From assembly GCA_041659085.1 (NCBI GenBank), contig JBAZYZ010000009.1:1-28532 (forward strand): 28,532 nt of DNA, given 5' to 3'. The position numbers and the translations under genes were made by a program. Below, in pieces: positions 19,195 to 27,059 of this stretch (position 1 is the stretch's first letter; the number at the start of each line of letters is the position of its first letter). Under the pieces are notes generated by a model. That model was not told the DNA's origin. It did no database searches and saw nothing but the letters and a program-made list of their open reading frames with translations. The stretch is from JBAZYZ01 sp041659085. Lineage in GTDB: Bacteria > Patescibacteriota > Minisyncoccia > Phycocordibacterales > VMEP01.

Positions 19195-22100
19195 ATGTTC
19201 AACAAAATAATTTCATGGTCGCTAAGCAATAAAATTTTTGTGCTTTTTGTGGCAGGATTTGTGACAGTACTCGGTATCTGGAGTATCAGCACTATGAAAG
19301 TTGATATTCTTCCAGACATAAACAAACCAACAGTTACGGTATTCGCGGAGAGTCCCGGAATGGCCGCGGAGGAAATAGAGAGGTTGGTCCTTAATCCAAT
19401 TGAGGCAGTGATAGCCGGGGCTCCGGGAATAGAACGGCTGACCGGCAACGCATCCTATTCTCAGGCAACGGTAAATATAGAGTTTGCCTGGGGAAGCGAC
19501 ACTTTGCGCAATAGGCAGATAGTGCAGGAAAGATTAACGCAGGCAAACTTACCTCAGGGAGTAAAGCCGGTACTTGGTCCGTCTACTTCTCTTTTGGGGG
19601 AAATAATGTGGGTTGGGATAACTTCCACAGATTCAAAAACAACCCCGATGGAACTCAGGACTCTTGCTGACTGGACAATCCGCCCAGCTCTACTCAAGAC
19701 CGCGGGGGTTGCTAATGTTCTTGTAATGGGTGGCGATGTAAGGGAGTGGCAGATAAATATAAACGCCGAGAGGTTAAAGCGTTACGGGATTATGTTTGAT
19801 AACATCCGCGATAGCGTAAAAGATATCCTCACAAATAAAAGCGGCGGATTGGTTACGGAAGACGAAAAAGAATACTCAATACGCATTCTCACCGCGCCAT
19901 CCGAAATCTCTGATTTGCAGAGCATTGTAGTTGGAAGAAGCATGGCGAATTCCCGCCCCATCCGCCTAGGGGACATTGCTTCCATAGTTGAAGGAGCCAG
20001 TCCTATTCGCGGAAGTGGCGGAATAGACGGGAAACCTGGAGTTATCTTGCGGGTCATAAGGCAACCCGATGCTCAGACGATAAGTGTAACGGACGCAATA
20101 AATACGACATTTGAATCGTTGTCAGCCAGCTTACCGAAAGATGTCGTGTTGCATCCGAATCTTTTCAGGCAAGAAAAATTTATCAGAGCGGGGCTGGGAA
20201 ATGTCGAGGACGCGCTTCGTGACGGAACACTTTTGGTTATCGTTATCCTCATCATTTTTTTGATGAATGCGCGAATAACGGCTATCACCCTTACCGCGAT
20301 TCCATTGTCCATCCTTGCAACGGCTATAGTGTTCAAGTTTTTTGGCCTTTCTGTAAACGTCATGACTCTGGGCGGTATTGCAGTCGCCGTGGGTGAACTT
20401 GTTGATGATGCCATTGTTGGAGTGGAAAATATTTTTCACAGATTGCGCATATGGATGATTGGCGGGAAAAAAGAAAATCGTGAGAACATTGTAAAACTGG
20501 CTTCACAAGAAGTAAGAAATTCTATAGTATACGCGACCGCCTTGGTTGCTGTCGTGTTTTTACCGATATTTCTCATGCCCGGAATTGAGGGAAGGCTTAT
20601 TATTGCCCTCGGTTCCGCGTACCTCGTGTCGCTTGTCGCATCTATGGCCGTGTCCCTTACGGTAACGCCCGTCTTGTCTGCGTTACTTCTTAATGATAAG
20701 GCGCTTGAGGGGCATACAGAGGAGGCGAAAATAGTACAAAAAATTAAAAACCGTATAACGCCGTGGATTTATTGGTGCATAGAAAATGTGAAAATTTTGG
20801 GGAGCGTGGCCATTGTGGCGATTATTCTAACAATTGGAATGTACTTTTTCGCAGGCAAAGAAGGGATCCCCCCTTTTAACGAGGGGTCTATGGTGGCGAT
20901 GGTATTTTTGCCCCCCGGCACCGCCCTCTCTGTTACGAATGATTACGTAACAAAACTTGAGAGTGCCATCATGAAAGTGGATGGTATTCGCCAAGTTAGT
21001 CACATTGCCGGACGCGCTCCGGCGGATCCACATGGAGGAAGCGCAAACTCAAGTGAAGTGCAGATTGCTATCAAACCCGGCTTTGAGGGCGAATATAAAA
21101 GAATCTTCAGTGATGTACAGGCGATACTTGATAAATTCGGCAATGCAGACTTTAGTTTGGGCCAACCTATTACCCACAGGGTAGAAATGCTGCTTTCCGG
21201 TGTCCGTGCGCCAATCGTAGTAAAAGTGTTCGGCGACGATCCCGCGAGCATGGAGCTTGCGGCTAAGCAAGTTGTTACTGAACTAAAAAAACAAAAAGGA
21301 ATTTCAAACCCGCGCGTCCAGCAAAACACAGTCGTGCCCGAATTCCGTATTTATGTTGACCAGAATCGTTTGGCGGAATATGGGCTGTCTTCCGGTTCCG
21401 TTGCAAGCGACATAGAAATGGGATTGATGGGCGATAGACTTGGACAAGTCCGCCTTGGTCCGGCATCCGTAAATGTCGTATCGTATTTCGATGTAGAGTC
21501 CAAAGGGTCAATGGAATCTCTGCGCGATTTGGCGCTTCCCTTCAGGGGAGCAGAATCGCTTGGGAGCGTGGGTGACATAAGGATTGAGGGCGGGCGCAAC
21601 AGCCTAGACCACGAGGGAGGAAAAAGAGTTCTAATAGTTTCAGCGAATTATCATGGTTCTGATGTAGTGGGAGCCGTCGGTGGGGCAAAATCATCGATAG
21701 AATCACAAAAACTTCCGGTGGGAGTTACCCTATCTTTTGAGGGAAATTATAAAAGCCAAAAGGAAAGTTCGCAGAGATTAGCTTTGGTTTTTATCGCTGG
21801 CATCTTTATGATTTTTGGCATCCTATACTACGCTTTCAAGTCGGTGCCTGTAACACTTTTGGTCATGGCCAATATTCCTACGGTCTTGATAGGCGGAATG
21901 GTCGGCGTATGGCTTACGGGAGGATCGGTGAACCTTGCTCATATGGTCGGGTTTATCTCTCTCGCAGGGATTGTGTCCAGAAATGGAATAATGCTAATCG
22001 GCCGAAGTTTAACTTTGGTTCAAAAAGAAGGCCTTCCGTTTACTCCGGAGACAATTGTGAGAGCGACACTTGACCGTGTTGTGCCGGTATTAACAACTTC

Positions 22101-22305
22101 TTTAGTAGTAGTGTTTGCACTTGTGCCACTTTTGATTTCCGGAAACGACCCCGGCAAAGAGATGCTATATCCTTTAGCAGTAGTTATATTTGGCGGACTA
22201 ATTTCTTCAACTATTATTTCTCTGTTCTTAACGCCGGCTCTGTTTTACAAATTCGGCAAAAAAGCGGCTTTGGGTGGCCAAAAAGATACATCGTCTGGCT
22301 TTTAA
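19195..22305 (+). CDS. RND heavy-metal efflux pump, CusA/CzcA family
   Basis: RND pumps use the proton gradient to expel substrates. The 1036-residue protein has the full two-fold plan: TM1 at about 11-31, first large loop (DILPDINKPTVTVFAESPGMAAEEIERLV), TM2-6, TM7 at about 540, second loop, TM8-12 up to SLFLTPALFYKF. TM4 carries GGIAVAVGELVDDAIVGVEN (residues 393-412) with Asp404-Asp405, the proton-relay position of the metal-efflux (HME) branch rather than the drug (HAE) branch. Of the CusA periplasmic methionines, the one in RIDMLSTG has a counterpart here (RVEMLLSG); the one in LEMVETT does not (SSEVQIA), so the metal is uncertain. AAGGAGG overlaps the adaptor stop but is 17 nt from the ATG, too far to be ideal; a stop at 19183 excludes earlier starts. 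Confidence 0.93.
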   Translation: MFNKIISWSLSNKIFVLFVAGFVTVLGIWSISTMKVDILPDINKPTVTVFAESPGMAAEEIERLVLNPIEAVIAGAPGIERLTGNASYSQATVNIEFAWGSDTLRNRQIVQERLTQANLPQGVKPVLGPSTSLLGEIMWVGITSTDSKTTPMELRTLADWTIRPALLKTAGVANVLVMGGDVREWQININAERLKRYGIMFDNIRDSVKDILTNKSGGLVTEDEKEYSIRILTAPSEISDLQSIVVGRSMANSRPIRLGDIASIVEGASPIRGSGGIDGKPGVILRVIRQPDAQTISVTDAINTTFESLSASLPKDVVLHPNLFRQEKFIRAGLGNVEDALRDGTLLVIVILIIFLMNARITAITLTAIPLSILATAIVFKFFGLSVNVMTLGGIAVAVGELVDDAIVGVENIFHRLRIWMIGGKKENRENIVKLASQEVRNSIVYATALVAVVFLPIFLMPGIEGRLIIALGSAYLVSLVASMAVSLTVTPVLSALLLNDKALEGHTEEAKIVQKIKNRITPWIYWCIENVKILGSVAIVAIILTIGMYFFAGKEGIPPFNEGSMVAMVFLPPGTALSVTNDYVTKLESAIMKVDGIRQVSHIAGRAPADPHGGSANSSEVQIAIKPGFEGEYKRIFSDVQAILDKFGNADFSLGQPITHRVEMLLSGVRAPIVVKVFGDDPASMELAAKQVVTELKKQKGISNPRVQQNTVVPEFRIYVDQNRLAEYGLSSGSVASDIEMGLMGDRLGQVRLGPASVNVVSYFDVESKGSMESLRDLALPFRGAESLGSVGDIRIEGGRNSLDHEGGKRVLIVSANYHGSDVVGAVGGAKSSIESQKLPVGVTLSFEGNYKSQKESSQRLALVFIAGIFMIFGILYYAFKSVPVTLLVMANIPTVLIGGMVGVWLTGGSVNLAHMVGFISLAGIVSRNGIMLIGRSLTLVQKEGLPFTPETIVRATLDRVVPVLTTSLVVVFALVPLLISGNDPGKEMLYPLAVVIFGGLISSTIISLFLTPALFYKFGKKAALGGQKDTSSGF

Positions 22306-22394
22306 CTTAACATGAAATACCAAAGTCTAGGCCGAGAGCCGCCTTAAAGAATAGTTTGCTTATTATTTAAAGTGCTTAATCTAAAAACAAAAAT

Positions 22395-22721
22395 ATGAAA
22401 AATATAACAATCAGTATCTTAATTGCTTTACTCGTCGGCGGTGCTATCGGTTTCTTTGCGGGGAAAAGTTCGGGAGTATCTTCTGGTGACGCAAAAAAAT
22501 TACAAGATGTAACCACTATGATGAATCAGCAGTCATCCGGAATCAAACAGATGGGTGAAATGATGCGAACTTACGGGTTATCCATACAAGATATGGGCAT
22601 GAAATATAAAGATGAATCTTTGACGGCAAGCGGTAAAGATTTGCAGGCCGTCGGAGAAAAGTACCTGAACGAGAATAAAGCTAAGTCGCAGGAAAGTGGA
22701 ATGAAGCAAGTGATGCAATAA
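22395..22721 (+). CDS. Small Met-rich anchored protein, possible metal chaperone
   Basis: The 108-residue protein has an N-terminal anchor or signal (residues 4-22, ITISILIALLVGGAIGFFAG) and a soluble helical part. Seven methionines fall within about 35 residues (TTMMNQQSSGIKQMGEMMR, then QDMGMKYKDE), with two more at the C-terminus (GMKQVMQ). There is no His or Cys. Spaced Met residues on a helix are typical of Cu(I)/Ag(I) carriers such as CusF-, SilE- or PcoE-like proteins; I infer by analogy that it delivers metal to the pump or buffers it outside the membrane. It follows the pump gene by 89 bases and is closed by a very strong terminator, so it is the last gene of the efflux operon. Confidence 0.75.
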   Translation: MKNITISILIALLVGGAIGFFAGKSSGVSSGDAKKLQDVTTMMNQQSSGIKQMGEMMRTYGLSIQDMGMKYKDESLTASGKDLQAVGEKYLNENKAKSQESGMKQVMQ

Positions 22722-22736
22722 TAAAAGTTTTTGCAT

Positions 22737-22788
22737 TAACTCTCATTAAAAAACAGCCCAAAAATGGGCTGTTTTTTAATGAGAGTTA
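22737..22788. terminator. Very long bidirectional terminator
   Basis: A perfect 24-bp inverted repeat (22737-22760 with 22765-22788) has an AAAA loop. The GC core is AACAGCCCA/TGGGCTGTT with A6/T6 tracts on its outer side, so it works in both directions and insulates the efflux operon from the following genes. Confidence 0.93.
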
Positions 22789-22976
22789 CCCGTCACTTAT
22801 TGTCCCAAGAAATTTTTTATTAAAATAGATCGGTATTTTGAAAAAACACGAGAAATGACGCTTTTGCTAAGCCCATAACCTGTCCAAGGAGCCCAAAAAT
22901 GCTATGCTGAAATTACGCTAAAAAAGCCCACGGTTGACACCTTTCGGTTTGTTCTAGCCAGTGGAGGTCAGCCAGC

Positions 22977-23999
22977 TTGAGATATATGAATAAGTACCAA
23001 AGCATTATATTTTTTCTCGCCGCCGCCGTGTTTGTCGGGTGGCTCTTGCTCCGGGACGTTGAAAACATTCCGCTTCCAACAGCGAATATTCCCATCGCGA
23101 CTGTGCTCTATCTTTGCGACGGAGAAAAAACCCTGAGTGCCGCATACTACAAAGGACCTGAGGCGCCGGTTCCCGACCCAGGAGAGCCACCCATGCCGAC
23201 CGGAAGTATTGAACTTTCCATAGACGGCCAGGCGAGTTCGACGCTCGCGCAGACGATATCCGTGAGCGGTATCCGTTACGCCAATCCGGATGAGTCGCTG
23301 GTATTCTGGAGCAAAGGAGACAGCGTGCTTATTATGCGCAATAATAGCATGGACCTCGACTATACAAATTGCGTCGCAGTGCCCGCGGTGCGTGTCATTT
23401 CGCCCGCGGCAGGTGATATATGGAAAGTCGGCGAGACGCGCACGATTACCTGGGTAACACAGAGCATTCCGCCCGAACGTAAAATTTCCATCTCCATTCG
23501 CCGCATTCCCCCGCCCCCGCTCCAGGAGGAGGGGCAGGAGTTCGACCCGCTCGTTTTTGTACACCTTACAAATACGGGGAGCGTTGGGTGGACAATTCCC
23601 GACATGTATCCCGACGGCATGTACGTGTTCGGAATTACGAGCTATGAGTCGGTTCCCGTTATGAACCCTGTATCAAACGAAAGCGCGCCGTTTAGGATTA
23701 CGCGAGAGAAATCCATCGGCGGACAGCGGGACGAGCGCGGGTGTTTGGGGCCGGCCGGATATACGTTTAGCGAAGACGTTGGCTCCTGTCTGCGTGTATT
23801 TGAAATGACGCCCGATATTATGAAAGCGGCGCGTATTGCCGTAGAGCGCGTGGGCCGTGGATACGCGCTTACCGTTGTGTCGTTCAATTCATACGAAGAA
23901 GCCGGTGCGTATGACATCATGCTCGAGCGCGGAGTTGCTCGTGAGAAAACAACCATCCTGATTCGTAATTGGAAAGTGGGGTCGGTAGTCGCGGAATAG
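22977..23999 (+). CDS. Anchored MliC-like lysozyme-inhibitor domain with Kre9/Knh1-like domain
   Basis: After a membrane anchor (about residues 8-25) comes a domain matching MliC, inhibitors of c-type lysozyme: YLCDGEKTLSAAYY, VSGIRYANPDESLVFWSKGDSVLI and YTNCVAV, with Cys47 and Cys132 placed to form the conserved disulfide. Residues about 138-235 (VRVISPAAGDIWKVGETRTITWV ... FGITSYESVPVMNPVSNESAPFRIT) fit the Kre9/Knh1-like beta-sandwich domain found in many secreted proteins. The last 100 residues begin GCLGPAGYTFSEDVGSCLR and are unassigned. GGAGG (22963-22967) is 9 nt before the TTG at 22977 and 18 nt before the ATG at 22986, which favours the TTG start. An inhibitor like this would protect a peptidoglycan wall from animal or host lysozymes; no enzyme test of that is implied by the sequence. 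Confidence 0.75.
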   Translation: MRYMNKYQSIIFFLAAAVFVGWLLLRDVENIPLPTANIPIATVLYLCDGEKTLSAAYYKGPEAPVPDPGEPPMPTGSIELSIDGQASSTLAQTISVSGIRYANPDESLVFWSKGDSVLIMRNNSMDLDYTNCVAVPAVRVISPAAGDIWKVGETRTITWVTQSIPPERKISISIRRIPPPPLQEEGQEFDPLVFVHLTNTGSVGWTIPDMYPDGMYVFGITSYESVPVMNPVSNESAPFRITREKSIGGQRDERGCLGPAGYTFSEDVGSCLRVFEMTPDIMKAARIAVERVGRGYALTVVSFNSYEEAGAYDIMLERGVAREKTTILIRNWKVGSVVAE

Positions 24000-24142
24000 A
24001 CAGATGATAAAATCATGCGGGGGAGCGCCGCGCTTGTCGCTTCCGGATTCGTTCCGAGGAATATCAAAATATCAGAATAAAAATAATCAAACAGGTATTA
24101 TCCCCCGTATCCTTTCCGCGGCAGCCGAAGTTATAATAGTGT

Positions 24143-24148
24143 TATAAT
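24143..24148 (+). promoter_or_regulatory. -10 box placed for a leaderless transcript
   Basis: A perfect TATAAT ends 6 nt before the ATG at 24155; another TATAAT lies at 24132-24137. No -35 hexamer is visible. The region 24000-24142 upstream holds no gene; it contains a GC-rich stretch (24016-24035) and nothing I can name. Confidence 0.45.
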
Positions 24149-24154
24149 CAAAAT

Positions 24155-24481
24155 ATGAGTAATAACATTATCAAAAATGCAGCCATAAACGCAATGGGAA
24201 CGGCGCTCTACGTCGCCCTTGTCGCCACTTTTCTGTCTAACACTCAGTATATATTCGGTCGGGACGGGGGAGACCCCAAGTCAGTACTTGTTCCCATCGC
24301 TATGCTTCTCTTGCTTATTTTGTCCGCCGCCATTACGGGCTCGCTTGTACTAGGTAAGCCTATTCTCTGGTATCTGGACGGCAAAAAGAAAGAAGCCCTT
24401 TCCCTACTTGCCTATACGCTGGGAGACCTTTTCATTATCATGATTATTGTGTGGATTATTCTCTACATGACAATTTCGTAA
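24155..24481 (+). CDS. Three-helix membrane protein of unknown function
   Basis: The 108-residue protein has three hydrophobic segments (about residues 12-30, 46-68 and 84-106) and short loops (IFGRDGGDPKSV outside or inside, GKPILWYLDGKKKEA between helices 2 and 3). The LDGKKKEALSLL..TL motif recurs, from memory, in small membrane proteins of Patescibacteria. No catalytic or metal-binding residues stand out. A -10 box directly upstream suggests a leaderless mRNA. The GIY-YIG gene starts 19 bases after the stop. Confidence 0.75.
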   Translation: MSNNIIKNAAINAMGTALYVALVATFLSNTQYIFGRDGGDPKSVLVPIAMLLLLILSAAITGSLVLGKPILWYLDGKKKEALSLLAYTLGDLFIIMIIVWIILYMTIS

Positions 24482-24500
24482 GCAGCTGTAAATACTCATC

Positions 24501-24743
24501 GTGTATTTCCTCTACATCCTCAAATGCGCCGACGGGTCGCTCTATACGGGCATAACCATTGACGTAAAGCGGAGATTTGAGGAACACAAAAGCGGCAAGG
24601 GTGGTCACTACACAAGGGCAAAAAAAGCTCTGAGGGTGGTATATATTGAAAAGCATCCCGACAGATCCTCTGCCTCAAAACGTGAGGCAGAAATCAAGGG
24701 TTGGACCCGTCAGAATAAATCAGATTTGGTAAACAAAAAATAA
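24501..24743 (+). CDS. GIY-YIG domain protein (UPF0213/YhbQ-like)
   Basis: An 80-residue single-domain GIY-YIG protein: FLYILKCADGSLYTGIT contains both short motifs (Y-I-L for GIY and Y-T-G for YIG), followed by DVKRRFEEHKSGKGGHYTRAKKAL with the catalytic-position Arg and the HNxG-like turn, and ASKREAEIKGWTRQNK with the metal-ligand Glu. Length and order match YhbQ-type proteins, probable nucleases of unknown target. The GTG at 24501 gives the expected N-terminus. Its TAA stop overlaps the ATG of the Nudix gene (TAATG), so the two are coupled. Confidence 0.9.
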   Translation: MYFLYILKCADGSLYTGITIDVKRRFEEHKSGKGGHYTRAKKALRVVYIEKHPDRSSASKREAEIKGWTRQNKSDLVNKK

Positions 24744-25237
24744 TGAAAATTATTGAAGAGTATCTTGGTAAAAGCGGAGTCAAATATGTTTTTGAATATG
24801 AAGACGCGGACTCGTTTGATGATTTGGATTACGAAAAGTGTCGGCAGGCGTATGGCGTTTGTTTCTACGGAGACAATATGGTCATAGGCTTCGGAGGGCA
24901 GAAACAGGCCTGGGGACTTATCGGCGGCACGATAGAGCGGGGAGAGAAATTTGAAGAAACCCTCAAAAGGGAAATACAAGAGGAATCAAATATGGAAGTG
25001 TTGTCTGCTTTGCCCATCGGATACCAAAAAATGACAGACACGAGAGATGGCGGTTATGTATACCAGCTCCGTTACGCGTGCAAAGTAAAACCGCACGGAC
25101 AATTTATCTCTGACCCGGCCGGGGGAGTGACAGAAATCAAACTTATAAAACCGAAAGACTACAAACAATATTTTGATTGGGGCAAAATCGGCGAATGTGT
25201 GATTGAGCGGGCGTTAGGGCTTAAAAGTCTGCTTTGA
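24743..25237 (+). CDS. Nudix hydrolase
   Basis: Nudix enzymes cleave nucleoside diphosphates linked to another moiety, using Mg2+. The Nudix box G-x5-E-x7-REUxEExGU is at residues 62-84 (GTIERGE, KFEETLK, REIQEESNM); all catalytic Glu and Arg residues are present, but the second Gly is Asn83. The flanking fold (GVCFYGDNMVIGF before, YVYQLRYACKV after) is complete; 164 residues is a normal length. The substrate cannot be told. The N-terminal segment DADSFDDL...AYGVCFYGDNM is matched by the partial gene at the right edge, so the window holds two paralogues. The gene overlaps the GIY-YIG stop by one base and converges with the CYTH gene one base after its own stop. Confidence 0.92.
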   Translation: MKIIEEYLGKSGVKYVFEYEDADSFDDLDYEKCRQAYGVCFYGDNMVIGFGGQKQAWGLIGGTIERGEKFEETLKREIQEESNMEVLSALPIGYQKMTDTRDGGYVYQLRYACKVKPHGQFISDPAGGVTEIKLIKPKDYKQYFDWGKIGECVIERALGLKSLL

Positions 25238-25238
25238 G

Positions 25239-25796
25239 TCAGATAGATGTCTTCTCTTTGTTGGCTTTATTCTTCGATAGTATCTTTGCCAGGAATGAAG
25301 CTACCTCCTCCTCGGTCATAAGCGGTACCGAGAGGGCCCCGGCGACTTCTAAAATATGCGCATCAGCAGCTTCTTTTTCCGAGAGGCTGGGAACCATAAC
25401 CTCGAATTCAGCGTGATATCCCCAATCCTCGCTCCATTTGAGGGCTATTTCGACCCCTTGATACTTATAGTTGGTGCGTTTTTGCGTGCCGCTGATTACT
25501 TGGTCAGGAAGGCTTATGCTGTCGCATATGGTTTTCATCGTCTCAAATGAGCTCTCGGGGAAAGAAACTTCAAATTCTTGGAATGATGAACCCTCACCCA
25601 GCGTGTTTAATTTAAGGGAGAGCTTTCCCGTACCCTTCGATATATTCCGTGCTATTTTTAAAAGTTTTTTTGGGAAAATATAATAGAGGACTTCTTTGTC
25701 GTCTGTGCCGAGCGGTGTTGCCTCGCGCGCAAGTTTCTCCGCTAGCGACTTGTAGCTTTCTTCCGTGAGAAGCGCGCGATGTTCGATTTCGTACAT
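25239..25796 (-). CDS. CYTH-domain protein
   Basis: CYTH (CyaB/thiamine triphosphatase) proteins form a beta-tunnel that binds triphosphates with metal. The 185-residue protein starts with YEIEHRAL, a form of the E-x-E-x-K motif (Glu3, Glu5, Arg7). Later strands are KLSLKLNT, SFQEFEVSF, GTQKRTNYKYQGVEIALKW and GYHAEFEVMV, matching the order of basic and acidic tunnel residues. Lys of the signature is Arg here, so activity is uncertain. Possible substrates are thiamine triphosphate, inorganic triphosphate or nucleotides. It lies 12 bases downstream of the TS-like/methyltransferase gene on the same strand and is probably the third gene of that operon. Confidence 0.8.
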   Translation of the reverse strand: MYEIEHRALLTEESYKSLAEKLAREATPLGTDDKEVLYYIFPKKLLKIARNISKGTGKLSLKLNTLGEGSSFQEFEVSFPESSFETMKTICDSISLPDQVISGTQKRTNYKYQGVEIALKWSEDWGYHAEFEVMVPSLSEKEAADAHILEVAGALSVPLMTEEEVASFLAKILSKNKANKEKTSI

Positions 25797-25808
25797 ATAA
25801 GAAAATAT

Positions 25809-27059
25809 TTATCCGTTAATTTTTCTGCACAATACCGCGTTTACCCGATTTGCATCGGTACCTGATCTGGCTATCACTTCAAACCCGTGATTTTCAATAT
25901 GCCGAGCCATGCGCCTAAAGTCCATGTATGCCTTATTTCTCTTTTTCCTGTTTTCTGATGTATTAAAATGCGTAATAAAATCAAACATGAATAAGCCTCC
26001 TTTTTTTAAGACACGACCGTGTTCATTGAGGAAAGTGTCGACGTACTTTTTCCCCACATGGGAGATTAACACCCCTCGTGAGCATATAATGTCGAAATAA
26101 TCGTTGCCATAAGGGAGATCAAGGCTATTGGCGAGTACGTACTGTGTGGATGCCAAGTCTTTATGGGCGAAGCGCAACATTTGAGGGGAAATATCTACGC
26201 CAAAAACACTATATCCTTTATCCTTCAGGATTCCTGCAATAATACCGGTTCCGCATCCGGAATCCAGCGCAACCGAATTCGAATTCTGGTCCGAATTCGA
26301 AATCTCTTTTTTTAGGAAATCTAAAAAGCGAGAGTATCCATTTTCGATATTTACATAATATTCCGGTTTCTGAATATTTTTATCCCATTCCGCCGCTTCC
26401 TTATCCCAATTCTCAATAACGGCGTGTGTTTTGAAATAATTACTTATGGTAACTGATCCCAGAGCGTTTAATGCGATTTTTTGGTCTGTTTTGTATACTT
26501 GAGCGCTCAACAGATGGGCTGTAACGCTACCGCGGGCGATTCCGAGAGCCTGGCTTATCTGTTTATGAATATGAGAGATTTCAACCATGTCGGGAATGAA
26601 TTTTTTCGCCAAATCACTGCTTTTGAACACGACTGTTGCGTGCAAGAGGCCGTTTCTGATAGAAAAATTGATTTCGGTAACACAGGGCTGCTTCGGTGTC
26701 TCAGCAGTAGCTAGGATGATGGTCGCTGATCTGCTGAGCGGTTCCGCCTTAAGTTTTTTTATGACCTGCGTAACCTGGTCAACCCCCGCTTGTTCATGGA
26801 TGATTTTGTAATAGTTTCGTCCGGTTGCCTGGTCTCCATGGGGAGAGTAGACGCGATGTATGTAGTCAAGAAACTTTTCGCCAAAAATGTTTATATAATG
26901 CGATGTTTGAACCTCAAAAGCATTGTTATACACAATTTGCAGATTCTGAATTTCCAGAAATGGGTCTTCGTCCTGAACTAATTGTCCGCTCGAGACAACG
27001 GCGCGCAACGCCTTGAGCCAGACTTTTTCTAGCGTGTCAGCCTTGAAGTGGCAATTCAT
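25809..27059 (-). CDS. Thymidylate-synthase-like domain fused to SAM-dependent methyltransferase
   Basis: Residues 1-195 resemble ThyA-fold enzymes: VYSPHGDQATGRNYY, DQVTQVIKKLKAEPLSRSATIILA, the catalytic-position Cys126 in KQPCVTEINF, FKSSDLAKKF for the ThyA R-S-x-D-x-x-x-G segment, and a terminal SAQVY for D-x-H-x-Y. Cys126, Arg110, Asp149 and Tyr189 are kept. The dUMP contacts that are Arg127, Arg166, Asn177 and His207 in E. coli ThyA appear as Ser111, Lys146, Met158 and Gln187, so ordinary thymidylate synthesis is unlikely. Residues about 225-416 are a class I methyltransferase (VALDSGCGTGIIAGILKDKG, FGVDISPQMLRFA, LPYGNDYFDIICSRGVL, LKKGGLFMFDF). Its ATG overlaps the stop of the upstream deoxyribosyltransferase-like gene (ATGA). 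A role in base modification of nucleotides is inferred. The AT-rich codon use matches its operon neighbours. Confidence 0.8.
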   Translation of the reverse strand: MNCHFKADTLEKVWLKALRAVVSSGQLVQDEDPFLEIQNLQIVYNNAFEVQTSHYINIFGEKFLDYIHRVYSPHGDQATGRNYYKIIHEQAGVDQVTQVIKKLKAEPLSRSATIILATAETPKQPCVTEINFSIRNGLLHATVVFKSSDLAKKFIPDMVEISHIHKQISQALGIARGSVTAHLLSAQVYKTDQKIALNALGSVTISNYFKTHAVIENWDKEAAEWDKNIQKPEYYVNIENGYSRFLDFLKKEISNSDQNSNSVALDSGCGTGIIAGILKDKGYSVFGVDISPQMLRFAHKDLASTQYVLANSLDLPYGNDYFDIICSRGVLISHVGKKYVDTFLNEHGRVLKKGGLFMFDFITHFNTSENRKKRNKAYMDFRRMARHIENHGFEVIARSGTDANRVNAVLCRKING

